Positions 17,190-26,973 of a stretch of 64,000 nucleotides of DNA are shown here, one piece after another (the first letter of the stretch is position 1; the number at the start of each line of letters is the position of its first letter). Under the pieces are notes generated by a model. The model did not search any database. It was not told the origin of the DNA and saw nothing but the letters and a program-made list of their open reading frames with translations. The stretch spans positions 1 to 64,000 of the forward strand of contig NZ_SMOK01000015.1 of NCBI RefSeq assembly GCF_004353925.1. The letters run 5' to 3'. This DNA comes from Pseudomonas sp. H9 (GTDB lineage Bacteria; Pseudomonadota; Gammaproteobacteria; Pseudomonadales; Pseudomonadaceae). The translations under genes were made by a program, and so were the position numbers.

Positions 17190-19523
17190 ATGGAGTGGGT
17201 GGGACTACAGATGCTCGCCGATCTTCCGGCAACCGGACAGATCATTCTGGACTGCAAATACAACCCTTACCTGGTAGCCCTGGCGTTGCTGGTTGCCGGT
17301 GCTGGCAGCTTTGCCACCCTGAGCATGGCTGAACGCCTGAGCCATGTGGAGCAACCTGCCGCTCAGCGCCAATGGCGACTGCTCGGTGCCTGTTGCCTGG
17401 CTGGTGGGGTCTGGGCTCTGCATTTCATCAGCATGCTGGCCTTTCAAGTTCCCATTGAAGTGCAATACGACTTCTCACTCACCGGGCTTTCCTTGGTGGT
17501 GATGTTGTTGGCCGGCTGGTTGGCCATGAATACTCTCAGCCGTCGAGACCTACAGGCCCGCCACTACATGCAGAGCGCACTCTGCATCGGCGTGGGCATC
17601 GCCACCATGCATTACATCGGCATGAGCGCCATGCGCTCCAACGCCGAACAGTTCTACCGCGCAGACATGTTTGCCGCTTCGATTACCATCGCCATCGGCA
17701 CCAGCCTGCTGGCCGTATTGCTGACCCGCTACTTCCGTTATGGCAGCGGCACGCTCCATCAGTTGCTCAAGTACGCTGCCAGCCTGTTGATGGCCGGCGG
17801 CATTTTCGCGACTCACTTCACCGGCATGTGGGGCATGACCCTGGTCATCCCGACCGGTGCGACGGTGGAGCTGCCAGGCGCTGACAATAACTTGCAACTG
17901 AGCCTGACCATCGCCTTCATCACCTTATTGATCAGCGCCAGCAGTATCAGTGCGGCCATGTCTGATCAAAAGCTACAGAGCAAGGAGCACGACCTGCGCC
18001 GCGTCAATGTCCTGCTCAGCCAACTGGACCAGGCCCGGGTGTCGTTACAGCAAGCAGCTCATTACGATGCCCTGACCAACCTGATCAACCGTCGCGGCTT
18101 CAACCAGGTCTTTGCTGAGCGCCTGATCGAGCAGGCTACCAACGAAGGCATGCTGGCGGTGATGTTCCTCGACATCGACCATTTCAAACGCATCAACGAC
18201 AGCCTCGGCCACGATGCTGGCGATCAACTGCTCAAGGTTATTGCTGGCTACATCAAGGCGGCGACCCGTAGTCAGGATGTGGTTGCACGCTTCGGCGGTG
18301 ATGAATTCTGCATTCTCATTTCCCTGAGCAACCGCGAAGAAGCCCGCAATCTTGCCCAACGCATCATGATGAAGATGAAAGAGCCGATCGACCTGGCCGG
18401 ACGGCGTATGGTCATGACCACCAGTATTGGTATCAGCATTTTCCCTGACGACGGCTGCAGCGCTGAAGAACTGTTGAAGAACGCCGACCTTGCGCTGTAC
18501 CAATCCAAGGGCAACGGCCGTAACGCCCTGAACTTCTTCAACAGCAGCCTCAAGACCCGCGCCACCCTCGAGCTGCAACTGGAAGAAGAATTACGCACCG
18601 CATTGTTTGAAGCACACGGTTTGCGCATTCACTATCAGCCGATTTTCGACCTGCACACTGGGCAAGTGGCCAAGCTTGAAGCCTTGGTTCGCTGGCAACA
18701 TCCACAGCATGGCTTACTCAGCCCGGACCGCTTCATCGGCATTGCCGAAGCCAACGGCTTGATCACCGACCTCGACTTGTGGGTGTTGCGCCATGCCTGT
18801 GAAGACCTGGCGCAACTCAACCGTCATGGCTACAGCGGCCTGAAAGTTACCGTCAATTGCTCGGCTTTGACCTTAGGGCGCGAAGAATTACCCCACGAGG
18901 TTGAAAGTGCCCTGCTACACGCTGGGCTGTCAGCCGCTCACCTGGAGCTGGAAATTACCGAAAATGCACTGATGGGCAATATTCACAACACCATTGCCAT
19001 GCTCAAAGACATTCGTGCACTCGGCGTTTCGCTGTCGATCGATGATTTTGGCACCGGCTATTCATCACTGGCCTATCTCAAGCGCCTGCCGCTGGACACC
19101 TTGAAGATCGACCGCTCATTCATTCAGGATGTACCGCATTGCCCGCAAGACATGGAAATCGTGCAGGCAATCATCGTCATGGCCCACACCCTGCACCTGC
19201 AGGTGATCAGCGAAGGTGTGGAGTTCGTCGAGCAGTACCAATTCCTCGCCCAGCAGGGTTGCGACTTCGTTCAGGGTTACCTGCTCAGCCGCCCCGTGCC
19301 CTTGGGTGAACTGCGTTCGATTCTGGATCAACTTGACCAACGCCACGCGCCAACGCTCGCTCGCTTCAATCCTTACGCCGGTACAATTCAATCAATGTCG
19401 CCGGATCTTTTTGCAAATAGCCCTGACTACCATGTAGGCGCATCAGCTGTGCTGCCAGACCGCTCAATGGCGTCGCCGAGCCTTGCTCGCGCGAGAACTT
19501 CACCGCGGTATCCAAGTCTTTAA
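17190..19523 (+). CDS. MHYT-GGDEF-EAL cyclic-di-GMP protein (MucR-like)
   Basis: Membrane protein with an N-terminal MHYT sensor: seven hydrophobic helices with His-rich motifs such as TMHYIGMSAM, ATHFTGMWGM and WALHFISM. An intact GGDEF (RFGGDEFCILI) and an intact EAL domain follow (LEALVRWQHPQHG, ITENALM, DDFGTGYSSLAYLK, EGVEFVEQYQFL). This is the layout of P. aeruginosa MucR, which modulates alginate and nitrate-linked c-di-GMP signalling. The start at 17190 has GAGG eight bases upstream. The EAL domain ends near 19350; the final 50 or so codons read into the 3' end of the opposite gene and look like run-on translation. Confidence 0.9.
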   Translation: MEWVGLQMLADLPATGQIILDCKYNPYLVALALLVAGAGSFATLSMAERLSHVEQPAAQRQWRLLGACCLAGGVWALHFISMLAFQVPIEVQYDFSLTGLSLVVMLLAGWLAMNTLSRRDLQARHYMQSALCIGVGIATMHYIGMSAMRSNAEQFYRADMFAASITIAIGTSLLAVLLTRYFRYGSGTLHQLLKYAASLLMAGGIFATHFTGMWGMTLVIPTGATVELPGADNNLQLSLTIAFITLLISASSISAAMSDQKLQSKEHDLRRVNVLLSQLDQARVSLQQAAHYDALTNLINRRGFNQVFAERLIEQATNEGMLAVMFLDIDHFKRINDSLGHDAGDQLLKVIAGYIKAATRSQDVVARFGGDEFCILISLSNREEARNLAQRIMMKMKEPIDLAGRRMVMTTSIGISIFPDDGCSAEELLKNADLALYQSKGNGRNALNFFNSSLKTRATLELQLEEELRTALFEAHGLRIHYQPIFDLHTGQVAKLEALVRWQHPQHGLLSPDRFIGIAEANGLITDLDLWVLRHACEDLAQLNRHGYSGLKVTVNCSALTLGREELPHEVESALLHAGLSAAHLELEITENALMGNIHNTIAMLKDIRALGVSLSIDDFGTGYSSLAYLKRLPLDTLKIDRSFIQDVPHCPQDMEIVQAIIVMAHTLHLQVISEGVEFVEQYQFLAQQGCDFVQGYLLSRPVPLGELRSILDQLDQRHAPTLARFNPYAGTIQSMSPDLFANSPDYHVGASAVLPDRSMASPSLARARTSPRYPSL

Positions 19524-20253
19524 GCAACGTGCGCACATGCCATTTGACCGGCTCGAAGCAACTCTGCGCCATCTGTGGGGCCAGGATCTGCAACGGTTTG
19601 GAGTCGGCAAAGCCACCGGCCAGGGCTTCGGCGATCAGGCTGGCATCCACGCCGGATTGCTCAGCTAGTGCTACCACTTCGGCGATGACCAAGGCGTTAC
19701 AGGCAACAATCATCTGATTGCAGGCTTTGGTCACCTGCCCTGCCCCCACCGGCCCCATGTGCGTGACCCGTTGGCCCAGAGTCAACAGCACCGGACGCAC
19801 GCGCTCAAGGTCTGCCGCATCGCCACCGACCATGATTGCCAGCGTGCCGGCCTCGGCACCAGGCGTCCCTCCGGAAACCGGTGTATCAAGCCAGCTCATG
19901 CCACTGAGCGCCGCCAGCTCGGCTGCCATTTCACGGGTGGCCGTCGGTTCCAGGCTGGAAAAGTCCACGAGTAACTGCCCGGCTTTGGCGCCTTTGGCAA
20001 TGCCTTCGGGGCCGAAGACCACCTCCCGTACCACAGTGGTATCAGCCAGGCACAGGAGCACCACATCAGCCGCCTGGCACAGCTCTGCCGGGGTCGACAC
20101 CACCCGAGCGCCAGCGCTGACCAGCACAGCACATTTGTCAGGCGAACGATTCCAGACCGTCAACGGGTACCCCGCCGCCAACAAGCGCCGACACATCGGC
20201 AACCCCATCAAACCAATTCCGGCGAACCCCAGTGAAGGACGTGCAGTGCTCAT
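19366..20253 (-). CDS. NAD(P)-dependent oxidoreductase, 3-hydroxyisobutyrate dehydrogenase family
   Basis: A beta-hydroxyacid dehydrogenase of 295 residues. The N-terminal Rossmann motif is LGFAGIGLMGLPMCRRL; FLD-type and substrate motifs are seen as DTPVSGGTPGAEAG and the catalytic Lys in GQVTKACNQMI. Such enzymes oxidise 3-hydroxyisobutyrate, tartronate semialdehyde and similar acids; the exact substrate is not clear. GGAG is six to seven bases before the ATG at 20253, which sets the start. Its last 158 bases are antisense to the tail of the MHYT-GGDEF-EAL gene. Divergent from the tubulin-like gene. Confidence 0.9.
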   Translation of the reverse strand: MSTARPSLGFAGIGLMGLPMCRRLLAAGYPLTVWNRSPDKCAVLVSAGARVVSTPAELCQAADVVLLCLADTTVVREVVFGPEGIAKGAKAGQLLVDFSSLEPTATREMAAELAALSGMSWLDTPVSGGTPGAEAGTLAIMVGGDAADLERVRPVLLTLGQRVTHMGPVGAGQVTKACNQMIVACNALVIAEVVALAEQSGVDASLIAEALAGGFADSKPLQILAPQMAQSCFEPVKWHVRTLLKDLDTAVKFSREQGSATPLSGLAAQLMRLHGSQGYLQKDPATLIELYRRKD

Positions 20254-20452
20254 GTACAGCTCCAGGCAGATTAAAGAAGTTGAACAATTGGACGATTCAG
20301 TTTGCAGGCGTGACAAGGAAAACTCCTAAATGACTAGGGCAAACCCCTATCGCTCACGCCAAATGCGCACTGATACAGTCGCGAAACTTATCCCGTGATG
20401 GCTCTATGACATCCATTAGAACAGCCACCCACCCCCAGGCAAATGGCGCAAA

Positions 20453-22636
20453 ATGACCTCCAAGACTACTTCTGCCAACGCGGTTTCCGAGCTGACTTCA
20501 CCCACTCCCGCGTTCAGCGCTTCAGGCTCGAAAGAATTCTACAGCCCGCGAGCGCTTAACCCGCAGCAGTACCTGTACTTCACCGAATCCGATATTCAGC
20601 GCATCCTCGACAACCTCGACGGTTTGCGCGATCTGGTATTTCCGCCCAGCATCCACGTCGAAGACGAAAGCCAGCTGCGCCTGGATCAACAGTTTCCGTC
20701 GGTTTGCCTGATCGGCTTGGGCCGCTGCGGCTCGAACATCGCCTTGGATGTTGCCGAACTTGTATACAACGCCCGCACCTTCTACCTCAACGAATTCAAT
20801 AACGAAGATCGTGCTGGCAACGAGCCGAACTACAGCCCGGCCCGTTGGATTCGCAACAACCTGCGCCTGGTGCAGAACAAAAACAGCAAGCCGGTGTTTC
20901 TGGTTGAACCCCTGGTCATGCTGGGTGACCTGGACAAAGACATTGCCGGTCGCATCCGCTTCTCGCGCAAAGGCGAAAAAAGCGGTTTCATCCGCGACTA
21001 CAGCAAAATGAAAATCATGGACCTCTCGGAAGTCCATGCCGGTGGCGCCGGTAACGCCCCGATTCTTGGCCAGTACCTGGCAAAGATCATCCTCAACAAG
21101 GAGACCCATCGTTTCTCCAGCGCTGACTGGAAACTGATTCACTCCTACCTGATCGACTCTTGCGGGATCAAGGCCAACCAGTCACGCCTGTACTTCTACA
21201 TCTTCAGTGCCGGTGGCGGTACCGGTTCGGGGATGGCTTCGGAGTTTGGTCTGGCCCAGCAGTACTCGTACATGAACAAGACCTTCGACACCAAGCCGGC
21301 CGACGAGAACGACGGCAAGAGCGGGCACTCGTTCGTCTTCGAGCCGATTTTCACCAGTGGCATCTGTGTACTGCCGAATATTTCCGATCACCGCAGCGAA
21401 ATGTCCGAAGCCCTGCACATCAACGCCGGGCGCTTGCTCTGCAAATACCTGTCTGAAGAATGGGACTTCTCCTATAACTTCGACAATGAAGACAGTAGCG
21501 AAGCCAGTGTCATGGGCCGTATCCGCCCATGGAACGCGATGATGCTAATTTCCAACGACATCATGCGCTACGCCGAAGAGAATGATGACGGCAACATCCA
21601 GAACATTGACGTCAATGCCATGGAGAAGCACGCCAACCAGTACATCTCCCAGCAGATCTTCAACATTCTCACTGCCCAGGCCGTTACCACCGACTACGAC
21701 CAGAACTACTTCCGGCGTGCAGGCATCGATATCGGCGAAACCATTCGCCTCGATGCCAACGACCTGTTCATGAGCCTGGCCGGCCCGGTGGCCATCGCCT
21801 ATGCCGAATCTGTGGTACCGGAACAGCCGTCTCCAACCTCGGATAAGTTCAAAGTGTTCGAGAAAGACCAGCCGCGTCTGAACATCGACGACCTGTTCTT
21901 CCGCTCCATCGACCTGCCGCACTTCAACAAGGTGACTCAGGCCATCGAAGGCATCAGCCTGCTGCCAATCGAGTCCAAGCGCTATCGCGCCGCGCTGGAG
22001 CAGTACAAGGCCTCCGGCTATGACGCAGCAGCTCTGCACGACCTGCACTTTTTCAAGAACTGTTCATCGGTGGTGTCGATCGTCTCGCTGCCCAAAGACT
22101 ACAAACTGTCCTATATGGACCTGAATCGTCTCAAAACCCACCTCAACAGCCTGTTCCCCAACACCACGCTCAAGCGCTATGCCCTGGTGATCGGTGCCTC
22201 AGCCAACCTGTCGCTGACCACGTTGATCGCCAAGAGCCCATGCCTGTCAGACGATTTCCTGACGCTGATCGTGGCCTTCATCAAGCGCTGCTTTGCACGC
22301 AACCCGTACCGTTTCGATGACACGCTGGACAACGCGATCCTTGAGTTCATCACCAGCGAGACCTTTGATGAAGACCGCATCGATGATCTGCTCAACGAAT
22401 TCGAGAACCCGGCGAAGATCCTCGATACCAACTGGTATGCGATCAAGCCGATGTACGAGAAGAAATACCGTGAGCTGATCAACGACAAGAGCAAGTTCGT
22501 GTCGATCAATGACATACGCCTGTCGCGCGAATGCGTGAAGAAAGCGGTGAAATACCTGCGCGAAATCTTCCGTCATCGCATTGGCAAGACCCGCGTGATT
22601 TCGCTGAATAGTCACACCGGGAAGGTGGATTACTGA
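20453..22636 (+). CDS. FtsZ/tubulin-superfamily GTPase-like protein (Tubulin_2-type)
   Basis: A 727-residue cytosolic protein with the core signatures of the FtsZ/tubulin fold, in order: nucleotide-binding start IGLGRCGSNIALDV (residues 87-100), the tubulin G-box SAGGGTGSGMASEFG (252-266), an FtsZ-like LISNDIMRYA (365-374) and a T7-loop-like RLDANDLF (432-439) whose D434 and D437 match the catalytic Asp pair. It is about twice the size of FtsZ, with a variable N-terminus of 80 residues and a C-terminal region of about 270 residues that I do not recognise. It appears monocistronic, followed by a REP pair. A role in filament formation or membrane remodelling is only inference. Confidence 0.82.
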   Translation: MTSKTTSANAVSELTSPTPAFSASGSKEFYSPRALNPQQYLYFTESDIQRILDNLDGLRDLVFPPSIHVEDESQLRLDQQFPSVCLIGLGRCGSNIALDVAELVYNARTFYLNEFNNEDRAGNEPNYSPARWIRNNLRLVQNKNSKPVFLVEPLVMLGDLDKDIAGRIRFSRKGEKSGFIRDYSKMKIMDLSEVHAGGAGNAPILGQYLAKIILNKETHRFSSADWKLIHSYLIDSCGIKANQSRLYFYIFSAGGGTGSGMASEFGLAQQYSYMNKTFDTKPADENDGKSGHSFVFEPIFTSGICVLPNISDHRSEMSEALHINAGRLLCKYLSEEWDFSYNFDNEDSSEASVMGRIRPWNAMMLISNDIMRYAEENDDGNIQNIDVNAMEKHANQYISQQIFNILTAQAVTTDYDQNYFRRAGIDIGETIRLDANDLFMSLAGPVAIAYAESVVPEQPSPTSDKFKVFEKDQPRLNIDDLFFRSIDLPHFNKVTQAIEGISLLPIESKRYRAALEQYKASGYDAAALHDLHFFKNCSSVVSIVSLPKDYKLSYMDLNRLKTHLNSLFPNTTLKRYALVIGASANLSLTTLIAKSPCLSDDFLTLIVAFIKRCFARNPYRFDDTLDNAILEFITSETFDEDRIDDLLNEFENPAKILDTNWYAIKPMYEKKYRELINDKSKFVSINDIRLSRECVKKAVKYLREIFRHRIGKTRVISLNSHTGKVDY

Positions 22637-22645
22637 GTTGGAAGT

Positions 22646-22702
22646 ATCGCGGGGCAAGCCCGCTCCTACACATAACCTGTAGGAGCGGGCTTGCCCCGCG
22701 AC
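22646..22702. repeat. REP pair (inverted)
   Basis: Arms beginning ATCGCGGGGCAAGCCCGCTC and ending with GGGCTTGCCCCGCG, nearly perfect complements, with a seven-base loop. Located just after the tubulin-like gene. Confidence 0.92.
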
Positions 22703-22817
22703 TTGTTACCGTTAACGTTAAGCACACTCAACTGTTACCAACAGCCACCTTCGCTGAACAGTCCTGCGCACCAAAATCTCCTTGCTGCTTGTTTTCACGC
22801 ACCAATCTGGGGCGCAC

Positions 22818-23123
22818 TCAAGCGGTTTTCTTTTCCTGAATCACAATGAACGGCGAAACCACCACCGCCCAGATCTCTGGATCGCGGCTCTGAAGGTCTA
22901 GCGCCTGCTCGGCAGTGACTGGGCCGACAGTGCCAGCATTACGCCATGTAGCGAAGGTTTCACTGCGGTTTTCGGCCATTGCCTGCGCCACTTCGATCAA
23001 GTCCAGATTCGGGTCGACCCAAATCAGGTCACCCTTGGCCCAAAAACGTTCCAGGGCTTTCCACTCGATTACTGCGGTCTCGCCGAGCAGTTTGGCATAG
23101 AGGGTGCTTGGTTGATCAGTCAT
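22818..23123 (-). CDS. DUF2288 domain-containing protein
   Basis: A 101-residue cytosolic protein matching the DUF2288 pattern: LYAKLLGETAVIEWKAL, then GDLIWVDPNLDLIEVAQAMA. No catalytic motif is apparent and the function of the family is unknown. AGGAA is five bases before the ATG. It stands alone, divergent from braC. Confidence 0.85.
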   Translation of the reverse strand: MTDQPSTLYAKLLGETAVIEWKALERFWAKGDLIWVDPNLDLIEVAQAMAENRSETFATWRNAGTVGPVTAEQALDLQSRDPEIWAVVVSPFIVIQEKKTA

Positions 23124-23443
23124 GGGTTCCTGCCAGAAATAATTCGACTACGGTAAGAGGTCGGTATTTTTGCAGAAAATCCCGGTTGCAAATAAGTAAT
23201 TGATCGAAAAGGGCTTGAAAGCAAAGGTTTGTCACAAGAATCGGGGTGAGACCAAGCCGCTTTCCTGTAAGTTTCTGTCAATTAAGCGACACGCGCCGAA
23301 TTTGCCTCAGCTGGCCTGCTTTTCAAGCGACAAAGCAGCGCTCTACACTGTACCGGTACAGTTGCCAGGGCGAATTCGGTGCAATCCGGTCCTCAGCTCT
23401 GGCCGCAGGACTATAAAAATTACAACAGAATGAGTGGAGCACT
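23124..23443. promoter_or_regulatory. Upstream region of braC with a 16-bp palindrome
   Basis: This 320-base gap holds no gene. At 23347-23362 ACTGTACCGGTACAGT is a perfect palindrome, suited to a dimeric repressor or activator, about 80 bases upstream of the braC start. A -10-like TATAAA lies near 23412. I cannot name the regulator. Confidence 0.45.
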
Positions 23444-24571
23444 ATGAGTAAGGCTACTAAGCAGATTTCCAAGCTGTTTGCCGCAATGGTTCTGGCCGGG
23501 GTTGCCAGCCAGTCGTTTGCAGCCGATACCATCCTGATCGGCATTGCCGGCCCGAAAACCGGCCCGGTCACTCAGTACGGCGACATGCAGTTCATCGGTG
23601 CAAAACAAGCCATCAAAGACATCAACGCTGCTGGCGGCGTTGACGGCAAGATGCTTGAAGCCAAGGAATACGACGACGCGTGCGACCCTAAACAGGCCGT
23701 AGCCGTTGCCAACAAAGTGGTCAACGATGGCGTTAAATACGTAATCGGCCACCTGTGCTCCAGCTCCACCCAGCCTGCTTCGGACATCTACGAAGACGAA
23801 GGCGTGATCATGATCACCCCGGCGGCCACCAGCCCGGAAATCACCTCCCGTGGCTACAAGCTGATCTTCCGTACCATCGGCCTGGACAGCGCCCAGGGCC
23901 CAGCCGCGGGTAACTACATCGCCGACCACGTCAAACCGAAAGTGGTTGCCGTACTGCACGACAAGCAGCAATACGGTGAAGGCATCGCCACCGCAGTGAA
24001 AACCACGCTGGAAGGCAAAGGCACCAAGGTTGCCGTCTTCGAAGGCCTGAACGCCGGCGACAAAGACTTCTCCTCGATCATCCAGAAGCTCAAGCAAGCC
24101 AACGTCGACTTCGTCTACTACGGTGGCTACCACCCAGAGCTGGGCCTGATCCTGCGTCAAGCTCAGGAAAAAGGCCTGAAAGCCAAGTTCATGGGCCCAG
24201 AAGGTGTCGGCAACGACTCCATCTCGCAGATCGCCCAGAACGCTTCCGAAGGCCTGCTGGTGACCCTGCCGAAGTCGTTCGACGCTGATCCAGCGAACAA
24301 AAAAATCTCCGATGCCATCAAGGCTGACGGCAAAGACCCAAGCGGCCCGTTCGTGTTCCCGGCCTACTCGGCTGTCGAGCTGATCGCTCAAGGCATCAAG
24401 GCTGCCAAGTCCGAAGACACCGACAAGGTCGCCGAAGCGATCCACGCCGGCACCTTCAAGACCCCGACTGGCGATCTGTCGTATGACAAGAACGGCGACC
24501 TGAAAGACTTCAAATTCGTGGTCTACGAATGGCATTTCGGCAAACCTAAAACCGAAGTTTCCCCACAGTAA
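23444..24571 (+). CDS. braC: Branched-chain amino acid ABC transporter, periplasmic binding protein
   Basis: Periplasmic Leu/Ile/Val (and Ala/Thr) binding protein of 375 residues. The signal peptide MSKATKQISKLFAAMVLA is cleaved after SFA, before ADTILIGIAGP. The type I periplasmic-binding fold follows, with GPVTQYGDMQFIGAKQA near the start and CSSSTQPASDIY in the ligand pocket region. GGAG is six bases before the ATG. It is the first gene of braCDEFG; a hairpin between braC and braD probably gives excess BraC over the membrane parts. Confidence 0.95.
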   Translation: MSKATKQISKLFAAMVLAGVASQSFAADTILIGIAGPKTGPVTQYGDMQFIGAKQAIKDINAAGGVDGKMLEAKEYDDACDPKQAVAVANKVVNDGVKYVIGHLCSSSTQPASDIYEDEGVIMITPAATSPEITSRGYKLIFRTIGLDSAQGPAAGNYIADHVKPKVVAVLHDKQQYGEGIATAVKTTLEGKGTKVAVFEGLNAGDKDFSSIIQKLKQANVDFVYYGGYHPELGLILRQAQEKGLKAKFMGPEGVGNDSISQIAQNASEGLLVTLPKSFDADPANKKISDAIKADGKDPSGPFVFPAYSAVELIAQGIKAAKSEDTDKVAEAIHAGTFKTPTGDLSYDKNGDLKDFKFVVYEWHFGKPKTEVSPQ

Positions 24572-24594
24572 TCCCGTTTGACTACATGACTAGA

Positions 24595-24625
24595 AGCCCA
24601 CTGTGCGAGCAGTGGGCTTTGTTTT
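24595..24625 (+). terminator. Intra-operon terminator or attenuator after braC
   Basis: AGCCCACTG-TGCGAG-CAGTGGGCT forms a nine-pair perfect stem followed by TTGTTTT. It lies 23 bases after the braC stop and 170 before braD, so it likely ends part of the transcripts and raises the ratio of binding protein to permease. Confidence 0.8.
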
Positions 24626-24796
24626 ACGAGGTTCATGGGCCTGATTCCCGCGATCCGGGAGCAGGTTCACCTGAAAATCTTAAAACCGTCACCAGCGGTT
24701 CTCTGGCAGTGCCTGTGTTGAAGTGGCTCAAGACCACAAAACCGGCCGGGGTCGCCCCACCAGCGAAATGCGTATCGGGTTTTTAGGAGCGCTGTA

Positions 24797-25720
24797 ATGC
24801 CTGAGATCTATCACTTCTTCCAACAGCTGGTTAATGGTCTGACCATTGGCAGCACCTATGCCTTGATAGCCATTGGCTACACAATGGTTTACGGCATCAT
24901 TGGAATGATCAACTTCGCCCATGGCGAGGTTTACATGATTGGTTCCTACGTGGCCTTCATTGCCCTTGCCGGGCTGGCCATGATGGGGATTCACTCGCTG
25001 CCGATATTGATGACCGTCGCCTTTGTCGCCACGATCTTCGTTACCAGTGCCTATGGCTACAGTATCGAACGGGTCGCCTACCGCCCCTTGCGTAACAGCA
25101 ACCGGTTGATCCCGCTGATTTCTGCCATCGGTATGTCGATTTTCCTGCAAAACACCGTATTGCTCTCCCAGGACTCCAAGGACAAGTCCATCCCCAACCT
25201 GATCCCTGGGAGTATCTCCTTCGGCCCGGGCGGCGCAGAGGAAGTGCTGATCTCCTACATGCAGATCCTGGTGTTCGTCGTCACGCTGGTGGCGATGACC
25301 GGCCTGACCCTGTTCATCTCCCGCTCTCGTCTGGGCCGCGCCTGCCGCGCCTGCGCCGAAGACATCAAGATGGCCAACCTGTTGGGCATCAACACCAACA
25401 ACATCATCGCCCTGACCTTCGTCATCGGTGCTGCCCTGGCAGCCGTGGCGGCGGTACTGCTGAGCATGCAGTACGGCGTGATCAACCCCAACGCCGGCTT
25501 CCTGGTGGGCCTGAAGGCCTTCACTGCGGCGGTTTTGGGCGGTATCGGCAGTATCCCGGGCGCGATGCTCGGCGGGCTGGTACTGGGAGTGGCTGAAGCT
25601 TTTGGCGCCGACATCTTCGGCGACCAGTACAAGGACGTGGTGGCCTTTGGTCTTTTGGTTCTGGTGCTGTTGTTCCGTCCGACCGGCATTCTCGGCCGTC
25701 CGGAGGTTGAAAAAGTATGA
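24797..25720 (+). CDS. braD: Branched-chain amino acid ABC transporter permease LivH/BraD
   Basis: Inner-membrane permease subunit of 307 residues with about eight hydrophobic helices. Family motifs seen include [19 protein letters not shown] and [14 protein letters not shown] near the N-terminus and [19 protein letters not shown], the cytosolic loop that contacts the ATPases. AGGAG is about eight bases before the ATG. Its last four bases (ATGA) overlap the start of braE. Confidence 0.95.
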   Translation: MPEIYHFFQQLVNGLTIGSTYALIAIGYTMVYGIIGMINFAHGEVYMIGSYVAFIALAGLAMMGIHSLPILMTVAFVATIFVTSAYGYSIERVAYRPLRNSNRLIPLISAIGMSIFLQNTVLLSQDSKDKSIPNLIPGSISFGPGGAEEVLISYMQILVFVVTLVAMTGLTLFISRSRLGRACRACAEDIKMANLLGINTNNIIALTFVIGAALAAVAAVLLSMQYGVINPNAGFLVGLKAFTAAVLGGIGSIPGAMLGGLVLGVAEAFGADIFGDQYKDVVAFGLLVLVLLFRPTGILGRPEVEKV

Positions 25721-26973
25721 ACAGAAATCTCAAACAAGCGTTCTTCAGCGCTTTGCTGGTCTGGGCCGTGGCCTTCCCGGTTCTGGGTCTGAAACTCAGC
25801 ATCGACGGCATCAACCTGATCGTCCATAGCCAGGGGCCGTTCACCATCACGGTCATCGCCGTGTGCTCGGTACTGATGTTCCTGCGTGTGCTGTTCGACA
25901 AGCAGTGGAGCGCGGTCATGAGCCGCCGCTCAGACCGCAAGCTGATCTCGCCGGCCATGAGCAACTTCCTGACCCTGCCGAAAACCCAACGCTGGGTGAT
26001 CATGGGCCTGATCGTGGTTGCGCTGGTCTGGCCGTTCTTCGGCTCGCGCGGCGCGGTCGACATCGCCACCCTGATCCTGATCTACGTGCTGCTCGGGCTG
26101 GGCTTGAACATCGTGGTCGGTCTGGCAGGCCTGCTCGACCTGGGTTATGTCGGCTTCTACGCCGTCGGCGCCTACAGCTACGCCCTGCTGTCGCACTACT
26201 TCGGCCTGAGCTTCTGGATCTGCCTGCCAATCGCTGGCCTGATGGCGGCGACCTTCGGCTTCCTGCTCGGTTTCCCAGTACTGCGTTTGCGCGGCGACTA
26301 CCTGGCCATCGTGACCTTGGGTTTCGGTGAGATCATCCGTCTGTTCCTGCGTAACCTCACCGGGTTGACGGGTGGTCCGAACGGGATCAGTAACATCGAG
26401 AAGCCAACCTTCTTCGGCCTGACCTTTGAACGCAAGGCCGCCGAAGGCATGCAGACCTTCCACGAGTTCTTCGGCCTACAGTACAACTCGATCAACAAAG
26501 TGATCTTCCTGTACCTGGTCGCCCTGCTGCTGGCCCTGCTGGCTTTGTTTGTGATCAACCGCCTGCTGCGCATGCCGATCGGCCGTGCCTGGGAAGCGCT
26601 GCGTGAAGACGAAATCGCTTGCCGTGCCCTGGGCCTGAACCCGACGGTGATCAAGCTGTCGGCCTTCACCCTGGGTGCCTGCTTCGCCGGTTTCGCCGGT
26701 AGCTTCTTCGCCGCCCGTCAGGGCCTGGTGACACCGGAGTCGTTCACCTTCATCGAGTCGGCCATCATCCTTGCCATCGTGGTGTTGGGCGGTATGGGCT
26801 CGCAACTGGGCGTGATTCTCGCGGCCATTGTGATGATCCTGCTGCCTGAACTGATGCGTGAATTCAGCGAATACCGGATGTTGATGTTCGGTGCGCTGAT
26901 GGTGTTGATGATGATCTGGCGTCCGCAAGGCCTGCTGCCTATGCAACGCCCCCATATGGAGCTGCGTCGATGA
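25717..26973 (+). CDS. braE: Branched-chain amino acid ABC transporter permease LivM/BraE
   Basis: Second permease subunit, 418 residues. An N-terminal extension of about 90 residues with two hydrophobic segments (typical of LivM) precedes the core, which contains [19 protein letters not shown] and the ATPase-contact loop [19 protein letters not shown]. It overlaps braD and braF by four bases each, so the operon is translationally coupled. Confidence 0.95.
   Translation: MNRNLKQAFFSALLVWAVAFPVLGLKLSIDGINLIVHSQGPFTITVIAVCSVLMFLRVLFDKQWSAVMSRRSDRKLISPAMSNFLTLPKTQRWVIMGLIVVALVWPFFGSRGAVDIATLILIYVLLGLGLNIVVGLAGLLDLGYVGFYAVGAYSYALLSHYFGLSFWICLPIAGLMAATFGFLLGFPVLRLRGDYLAIVTLGFGEIIRLFLRNLTGLTGGPNGISNIEKPTFFGLTFERKAAEGMQTFHEFFGLQYNSINKVIFLYLVALLLALLALFVINRLLRMPIGRAWEALREDEIACRALGLNPTVIKLSAFTLGACFAGFAGSFFAARQGLVTPESFTFIESAIILAIVVLGGMGSQLGVILAAIVMILLPELMREFSEYRMLMFGALMVLMMIWRPQGLLPMQRPHMELRR

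Noticed and set aside
23420..24535. Long minus-strand frame of 371 codons opposite braC
   Set aside because: It mirrors a clear binding-protein gene in a standard operon. The translated sequence is low in familiar motifs and typical of antisense frames in GC-rich DNA.
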